Below, in pieces: positions 53,202-57,821 of a stretch of DNA of 57,821 nucleotides. The stretch's first letter is position 1; the number at the start of each line of letters is the position of its first letter. Made by a program: the position numbers and the translations under genes. Location of the stretch: contig JBAZCN010000006.1 in assembly GCA_041655035.1 (NCBI GenBank), positions 1 to 57,821 on the forward strand, given 5' to 3'. The notes under the pieces are model-generated. The model did no database searches and was not told the origin of the DNA. It saw only the letters and a program-made list of their open reading frames with translations. The DNA is from NAT127 sp041655035. Its GTDB lineage: Bacteria > Pseudomonadota > Gammaproteobacteria > Pseudomonadales > Porticoccaceae.

Positions 53202-54014
53202 ATGGATCTTGGGATTACAGGAAAAATCGCCGTCGTTACCGGCGGATCACACGGGATCGGTCGCGCCATCTCCGAAGAACTCGGGCGCAGCGGCTGCCGG
53301 GTTGTCGTGGTGGCCCGCGGTCAGGCCCGGCTCGATGACACCGTCCGGGCCATCGAGAGCGAGGGCGGGCAGGCCGTGGCGGTGTCCGCCGACCTGCTGG
53401 ATTTCGCCAGCTACCCCCGGATCGTGGCGGAGGCAGCGGCAGCGTTTGGCGGCGCTCCGGATATCGCCATCTACTCGCCGGTGGCGCCGCCGCCCGGCGC
53501 CTTCGACGAATTCAGCGACGACGATTTCGACAAGTCCTATACATCGCTGGTCAAGGGCTTCGCCCATTTCGTCCGGGCCATGGCACCCGGCATGAAGGAC
53601 AAGCGCTGGGGCCGCATCATCACCATTGGTTCCGGTTGCGGCAAGGTGCCGGCCCGTTACTCATCGCTGCATTTCCACTATGCGCTGGCCAACACCAATC
53701 GGCCCGCCGCCCTCGGGCTGAGCCGCACGGTTGCCGACGAACTCGGTCCCTACGGCATCACCGTCAACACCATCCCGCCGGGCTTCATCGACACCGGCGA
53801 AAACTACGAGGCCTTTTTCCGGGGCTGCGCCGAGCGCGAAGGCCAGGACTACGAGACGTTCATGGCCAACGAGCTGAAACGTATTCCTCTCAACCGGTTC
53901 GGCAAGCCGGAGGAAATTTCCGGGCTGTGCGCGTTTTTGTGTTCACAGCAGGCGGGCTATATCACCGGCCAGTACATCGTGGTCGACGGCGGGCATATGG
54001 AGACCTACTGGTAA
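53202..54014 (+). CDS. Short-chain dehydrogenase/reductase, divergent paralog 1
   Basis: The 270-residue protein has a Rossmann fold: TGGSHGIGRAISEELG binds the dinucleotide, an Arg after strand 2 (VVVVARGQARLDD) suggests NADP(H), and VSADLLDF holds the conserved Asp. The usual NNAG is replaced by IYSPVAPPPGAF. The catalytic region reads FHYALANTNRPAALGLSRT, so the Lys of YxxxK is replaced by Asn. The TVADELGPYGITVNTIPPGF region is typical of SDRs. Substrate unknown. Its paralog follows after 130 bases in the same orientation, and an acyl-CoA dehydrogenase comes after that. Confidence 0.9.
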   Translation: MDLGITGKIAVVTGGSHGIGRAISEELGRSGCRVVVVARGQARLDDTVRAIESEGGQAVAVSADLLDFASYPRIVAEAAAAFGGAPDIAIYSPVAPPPGAFDEFSDDDFDKSYTSLVKGFAHFVRAMAPGMKDKRWGRIITIGSGCGKVPARYSSLHFHYALANTNRPAALGLSRTVADELGPYGITVNTIPPGFIDTGENYEAFFRGCAEREGQDYETFMANELKRIPLNRFGKPEEISGLCAFLCSQQAGYITGQYIVVDGGHMETYW

Positions 54015-54055
54015 ATCCGTATTACAGGTTTCAGATATAGGCACACCGGATTTAC
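54011..54055. repeat. 9-bp inverted repeat spanning the first SDR stop
   Basis: GTAAATCCG (54011-54019) and CGGATTTAC (54047-54055) are perfectly complementary with a 27-base spacer. The first arm includes the TAA stop. No T-run follows. Confidence 0.45.
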
Positions 54056-54144
54056 GCGCGAGCCTTCAACGTTGTTTGTGCGCAACGCCTTTTGTGCAAG
54101 CTGTAACCCCAACAAAGACCCTATCGACAGAATGAGGAAAGCTA

Positions 54145-54957
54145 ATGGATCTTGGTATAGCAGGTAAGGTCGCCCTGGTGACGGGCGGTTCCCACGGTAT
54201 CGGCCGCGCCATCTCCGAGGAACTCGGGCGCAACGGTTGCAAGGTGGTGGTCGTGGCCCGCAAGCAGCAATGGCTCGACGAGACAGTCAAGACGATCCGC
54301 GACGAAGGCGGCGAAGCCATTTCCGTCTCCGCCGACCTGCTGGATTTCGCCAGCTATCCGCGCATGGTGGCTGAAGCGGAGGCGGCGTTTGGCACTTCGC
54401 CCGATATTGCGATTTATTCCCCGGTGGGGCCGCCGCCCGGGGCCTTTGACGATTTCAAGGATGAGGATTTCGACAAGTCCTATACCTCGGTGGTCAAGGG
54501 CTTTGCAAACTTTGTCCGCGCCGTCGCGCCGGGCATGAAGGACAAGCGCTGGGGCCGCATCGTCACCATCGGTTCCGGGCACGGCAAGTTGCCCGCCAGG
54601 CTGTCGACCCTGCATTTCAGCTACGTGCTGGCCAACACCAACCGCCCGGCGGCGCTGGGCCTGAGTCGCACCATCGCCGATGAACTCGGTCCCTACGGCA
54701 TCACCGTCAATACCATCCCACCGGGCTTTATCGACACCGGCGAGAACTACAAGGCGTTCTTCGAAGTCTGCGCGGCGCGGGAGGGGCTGACCTACGAGCA
54801 ATTCATGGAGCGCGAGCTCAAGCGCATTCCCATGAACCGCTACGGCAAGCCGGAGGAAATTTCCGGTGTCTGCGCGTTTTTGTGCTCCCAGCGCGCTGCC
54901 TATATCACCGGCCAGTACATCGTGGTGGACGGCGGGCATATGGAGACCTATTTTTAA
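54145..54957 (+). CDS. Short-chain dehydrogenase/reductase, divergent paralog 2
   Basis: The 270-residue protein aligns to the first SDR over its whole length without gaps and has the same motifs: TGGSHGIGRAISEELG, AR after strand 2, IYSPVGPPPGAF in place of NNAG, and FSYVLANTNRPAALGLSRT with the same YxxxN change. The most variable segments are the strand following the Rossmann Arg and the lid helices (CAAREGLTYEQFMERELKRIP). The pair is most simply explained by tandem duplication. Ribosome site GAGGAAA precedes the ATG. Confidence 0.9.
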   Translation: MDLGIAGKVALVTGGSHGIGRAISEELGRNGCKVVVVARKQQWLDETVKTIRDEGGEAISVSADLLDFASYPRMVAEAEAAFGTSPDIAIYSPVGPPPGAFDDFKDEDFDKSYTSVVKGFANFVRAVAPGMKDKRWGRIVTIGSGHGKLPARLSTLHFSYVLANTNRPAALGLSRTIADELGPYGITVNTIPPGFIDTGENYKAFFEVCAAREGLTYEQFMERELKRIPMNRYGKPEEISGVCAFLCSQRAAYITGQYIVVDGGHMETYF

Positions 54958-54982
54958 AGGACCGGATCGGGCGTACGACGCA

Positions 54983-55014
54983 AGGGCCGGGGGCGCGGAG
55001 TTGCTCCCGGCCCT
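54983..55014 (+). terminator. GC-rich hairpin between SDR 2 and the acyl-CoA dehydrogenase
   Basis: A perfect 9-bp stem AGGGCCGGG/CCCGGCCCT with a 14-base loop lies 26 bases after the SDR 2 stop. No T-run follows, so it may not terminate and the downstream gene could be co-transcribed. Confidence 0.35.
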
Positions 55015-55080
55015 GCTGGTGGCCGGCGCCAAGCCGGCAATGCCGGGCTGCCGGCGCCAGACCGAAAAAAGGTGTTCACC

Positions 55081-56718
55081 ATGTCCCTTCACTCCGCGAA
55101 CGACATCTTCAACCAACCGCCGCCGCTGGAAAACTTCAACCGCTACGCCGGCAACCGCGCACTGCGGGATGCCGTGCGGCGCGAGGAGGCGGGCTGGGCT
55201 GACGGCGAGTTGCTGGAGTGCGGGGCCGAGCTGGGCGCGGCGGAGTGGCTCGCGCGCGGTGACCTGGCCAATCGCTTTCCGCCACGGCTGAGGCTGTTCG
55301 ACCGCTTCGGCCACCGGCGGGATGAATTCGAGTTCCACCCGGCCTGGCATGAATGCCTTGACTGGATCAAGGCGCGGGGCCTGGCCGGCGCCAGCTGGGC
55401 TGATACCCGGCGCGGCGCCCAGGTGCGCCGCGCGGCCCTGTTCCAGCTGTTCGCCGAGGTGGAGTGCGGCAGCCTGTGCCCGGCCACCATGACCTACGGC
55501 GCGGTGCCGGTGCTGGCCCGCGAAGCTGAACTCGCCGAGCACTGGCCGCGATTGCTGCAACAGCCGGTGTACGACCGGCGCTTTATCCCCGCCCCGCAAA
55601 AATCCGGGCTGCTGATGGGCATGGGTCTCACCGAGCGCCAGGGCGGCTCCGATGTGCGCGCCAACACTACCAGGGCCGACCCCGCTGGCGGCGGCTGGTA
55701 CCGGCTGCACGGCCACAAGTGGTTTTTTTCCGCCGCCATGTGCGACGCCTTTCTGGTCACCGCCCAGGCGCCGGGCGGCCTGTCGTGCTTCTTCCTGCCC
55801 CGTTTTACCCCGGACGGCGCGCGCAATGCCATTCATATCCTGCGGGACAAGGACAAGCTGGGGGATCGCTCCAACGCCAGCGCCGAGGTGGCGTTTGAGG
55901 GCGCCCTGGCGCGACTGGTGGGGGAGGAAGGGCGCGGGGTCGCCACGGTGCTGGAGATGGCCAACTACACCCGCCTCGACTGCGCCAACGGCTCCGCCGG
56001 CATCATGCGCGCGGCGCTGGCCGAGGCGCTGCACTGCGCCCGTCATCGCCAGGCCTTTGGCAAACCGCTGATCGAGCAGCCGCTGATGGCCAATGTGCTT
56101 GCCGACATGGCCCTGGAGGTGGAGGGGCATGTCGCCCTGTGCCTGAAGGTGGCGGCCTGCGTCGATGGCCAGGAGCGGGACGAAAGCGCCGCCCTGCTCA
56201 AACGCCTGCTGATTCCCGCCGCCAAATATTGGGTATGCAAGCGCACCCCGGCGCTGATCGCCGAGGCGATGGAGGCCACCGGCGGCAATGGCTACGTGGA
56301 GGACGGCCCGATGCCCAGGCTGTTCCGCCAGTCGCCGCTCAATTCCATCTGGGAGGGGGCGGGCAACATCATGTGTCTCGACGTGCTGCGGGTGCTGGAG
56401 CGCGAGCCGCGGGTGGCCGAGTTGCTGGTGGCCTGGTTGGACGGCGCCCGCGGCCTCGCCACCGCCTACGACCGCGCCCTCGATGACCTGAAGCGGTGGT
56501 TCGGGGCCCGGACCCTGGGCCAGGCGGATGCCCGCCGGCTCAGCCAGCATATCGCCCTGCTCAGCGAGGCCGCGCTGCTGCTCGAAGACGGCCCGTCAAC
56601 TGTGGCGGAGGCGTTCTGCGCCAGCCGTTTCGATGGTGGGGATGGCCGCGCTTTCGGGACCCTGGCCGCCAATACCGATTTCCGGGCCATCGTCGATCGC
56701 GCCCTGCCGGCCGGGTGA
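55081..56718 (+). CDS. Acyl-CoA dehydrogenase, AidB-like
   Basis: The 545-residue flavoprotein has the AidB pattern rather than that of shorter acyl-CoA dehydrogenases: an N-terminal extension (about residues 1-130), GMGLTERQGGSDVRANTT for flavin binding, the region LRDKDKLGDRSNASAEVAFE, and RQSPLNSIWEGAGNIMCLD with the catalytic-position Glu. Its length matches E. coli AidB (541 residues). AidB is induced by alkylation damage, but many relatives in other bacteria serve fatty acid or isovaleryl-CoA catabolism. Clustering with two SDRs and a TonB receptor favours catabolism here. AAGGTG before the ATG is the ribosome site; a GTG three codons up is an alternative. Confidence 0.92.
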   Translation: MSLHSANDIFNQPPPLENFNRYAGNRALRDAVRREEAGWADGELLECGAELGAAEWLARGDLANRFPPRLRLFDRFGHRRDEFEFHPAWHECLDWIKARGLAGASWADTRRGAQVRRAALFQLFAEVECGSLCPATMTYGAVPVLAREAELAEHWPRLLQQPVYDRRFIPAPQKSGLLMGMGLTERQGGSDVRANTTRADPAGGGWYRLHGHKWFFSAAMCDAFLVTAQAPGGLSCFFLPRFTPDGARNAIHILRDKDKLGDRSNASAEVAFEGALARLVGEEGRGVATVLEMANYTRLDCANGSAGIMRAALAEALHCARHRQAFGKPLIEQPLMANVLADMALEVEGHVALCLKVAACVDGQERDESAALLKRLLIPAAKYWVCKRTPALIAEAMEATGGNGYVEDGPMPRLFRQSPLNSIWEGAGNIMCLDVLRVLEREPRVAELLVAWLDGARGLATAYDRALDDLKRWFGARTLGQADARRLSQHIALLSEAALLLEDGPSTVAEAFCASRFDGGDGRAFGTLAANTDFRAIVDRALPAG

Positions 56719-56802
56719 TCGGCACGGCGACTGGCGGATATTCCCGATATCGGTCACGCATTCTTGCGGCCGGTTGGCAGCGGTCGTTATTGACAGGCGG
56801 AA

Positions 56803-56852
56803 TAAAAAACTGCCCGGGCGACAGAGAGGCCATCGGCCATGCCCGGACAGTT
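56803..56852 (-). terminator. Terminator of the partial TonB receptor gene
   Basis: On the minus strand ACTGTCCGGGC (56851-56841) pairs with GCCCGGGCAGT (56819-56809) with one mismatch, closing a loop that contains a small GGCC hairpin, followed by a T-run (56809-56804). It could also act on the opposite strand for the AidB-like gene, though only TTT follows there. Confidence 0.8.
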
Positions 56853-56901
56853 TCGGTCTTTCGCAGTGCAGAGCCTCCGCTGACGCTCGCGCAGGACCAT
56901 C

Positions 56902-56934
56902 ACGCTATGCCATCAGAGACGCTATGCCATCAGA
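56902..56934. repeat. Tandem 16-base direct repeat at the TonB receptor stop
   Basis: ACGCTATGCCATCAGA occurs at 56902-56917 and again at 56919-56934, one base apart. The second copy covers the receptor stop codon and its last codons, so the first is a duplicate in the 3' untranslated region. Confidence 0.8.
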
Positions 56935-57821
56935 AATTGTAGCGCAGCGAGACCCCCCACATGCGAGGTGCATTGTAGAAGCCGGAGTTCACGCCGAGGC
57001 CGGCAGTAGAGCTGGAGGGGCCGAGCAGGGCTTCTTCGTCAAAGGCGTTGGTCAGGTAAACCGCGGCGTCGACATTGCTGCCCAGCACGCTGTACCAGTC
57101 AGCGCGGAAATCGACGATTTCATAGGCATCCGCATAGATATTGCCGCCGTAGTGAATATCGCTGATATGGAAGTACTTCGATGACAGAATGATTTCACCG
57201 ATACTGGCATCCAGCGGCAGTGTGTAATCAATGTTGGCGGTATAGCTCCAATCCGGGGCTCCGAGGAATACGAAGGCCTCGAGTTCTCTCTGCTCGATGA
57301 GTTCCAGGGGGAATCCTTCCGGCACCCGGACATCAGCGTCCAGATCCTTGTCCATTTTCGAGCCGGCAAAGGTGACTTTCAGGTTGTCGGTCAACTGGGC
57401 GATCAACTCCACCTCGATGCCCTCCACCGTCGCCTCTCCGGCATTACTGTAGAACAGTCCGCCGGTGGGGTCGTTGGAGTCGTCATAGTCGCCATCGATG
57501 CCGCCGGTGGTCAGGCCGACGCCGGTGGTGGGAACCGCGTAGTGCACGTCTTTGTATTTACTGTGGTACAGGGCAATGTTCAGGCGGCCAAAGATATCGC
57601 CGAGGCTCCAGTCGCTTTTGAGGCCCAGTTCAAAATCCTGGACGGTTTCCGGGGCGTAGCTCTGGAAGGTGGCCAGGGTGCCGCCGAGCATGGGCGAGTT
57701 GATGCCGCCGGCCCGGTAGCCGGTGCGGGTCACGGCATAGACCAGCACTTCATCATTGAGTTGATAGTTGAGGCCCAGGTTGTAGGTGGTCTTGCTGAAA
57801 TCCTCGCTAATACGCCGCTGG
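56930..57821 (-). CDS. TonB-dependent receptor, C-terminal part (cut by window edge)
   Basis: The frame is open to the right edge, so only about 297 C-terminal residues are seen. They read as barrel strands (YNLGLNYQLNDEVLVYAVTR, TGYRAGGINSPMLGG, FELGLKSDWSLGDIFGRLN) and end in MWGVSLRYNF with the terminal Phe. The strand pattern YAxxxxGYRAGGIN is typical of the large receptor group of marine and sphingomonad-type bacteria that take up organic compounds or siderophores. The ligand is unknown. It converges on the AidB-like gene. Confidence 0.92.
   Translation of the reverse strand, partial: QRRISEDFSKTTYNLGLNYQLNDEVLVYAVTRTGYRAGGINSPMLGGTLATFQSYAPETVQDFELGLKSDWSLGDIFGRLNIALYHSKYKDVHYAVPTTGVGLTTGGIDGDYDDSNDPTGGLFYSNAGEATVEGIEVELIAQLTDNLKVTFAGSKMDKDLDADVRVPEGFPLELIEQRELEAFVFLGAPDWSYTANIDYTLPLDASIGEIILSSKYFHISDIHYGGNIYADAYEIVDFRADWYSVLGSNVDAAVYLTNAFDEEALLGPSSSTAGLGVNSGFYNAPRMWGVSLRYNF

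Noticed and set aside
54142..56550. An 802-codon open frame on the minus strand opposite SDR 2 and the AidB-like gene
   Set aside because: It is a shadow of two well-supported plus-strand genes. The product is rich in Gly, His, Gln and Arg with no domain, and the GC-rich sequence makes long antisense frames common.
1..57821. CRISPR array, intact insertion sequence or prophage
   Set aside because: No regularly spaced repeats, transposase, capsid or complete integrase gene was seen on either strand.

Overview
The window is a GC-rich chromosomal segment of a Gram-negative gammaproteobacterium. This is inferred from gammaproteobacterial operon orders (miaB-ybeZ-ybeY-ybeX-lnt, hisB-hisH-hisA, asmA-mutY-yggX), abundant TonB-dependent receptors, LPS and envelope genes, and a CmoM-type tRNA methyltransferase. 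Gene content (DUF1501 protein, P450, MaoC-PTA fusion, AidB-like dehydrogenase with SDRs) fits a marine, Cellvibrionales-like lineage, but no 16S rRNA is present to confirm this. No CRISPR array, intact insertion sequence or prophage is visible.

Layout. 1-1743: end of a DUF1501 protein and an unknown exported protein. 1826-6083: an iron/siderophore uptake unit (TonB receptor, DUF3649-like protein, PepSY membrane protein, DUF3325-like protein). 6084-6595: non-coding with a decayed reading frame, then tRNA-Phe. 6811-10079: yggX, mutY and asmA on the minus strand. 10215-12629: a ZnuD-like zinc receptor and a small His/Cys protein. 12778-14798: hisB-hisH-hisA, without an adjacent hisF. 14858-20298: lnt, ybeX/corC, ybeY, ybeZ and miaB. 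20474-21991: DUF1820 protein, a small membrane protein and cmoM. 21988-25786: LysR regulator divergent from a P450, and a MaoC-PTA fusion. 26009-31992: yhiI-rbbA-yhhJ-like exporter followed by an LpxR-like lipid A deacylase. 32332-36080: unknown exported proteins and lipoproteins plus an NlpC/P60 hydrolase. 36204-37833: TetR regulator and MarC protein. 37899-41446: pqiA-pqiA-pqiB-pqiC lipid-transport operon. 41626-51026: two tandem RND pump pairs around one TetR gene, with two operator-like palindromes. 51235-52996: a CDF metal exporter and a GDT1-family manganese exporter under a yybP-ykoY (Mn2+) riboswitch. 53202-57821: two paralogous SDRs, an AidB-like acyl-CoA dehydrogenase and the end of another TonB receptor.

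How it fits together. The dominant theme is the cell envelope: metal import (TonB/PepSY, ZnuD), metal export (CDF, GDT1), lipid trafficking and modification (Pqi, AsmA, Lnt, LpxR), and efflux (RND, YhiI/RbbA/YhhJ). The best regulatory signals are the manganese riboswitch at 52880-52996, the 20-bp perfect palindrome at 51045-51064 just downstream of a promoter for the second RND operon, and the tRNA-Phe promoter embedded in the hairpin that follows yggX. The least understood parts are the tandem SDR pair, in which the catalytic Lys of YxxxK is replaced by Asn, and the unknown lipoprotein stretch at 32332-35419.
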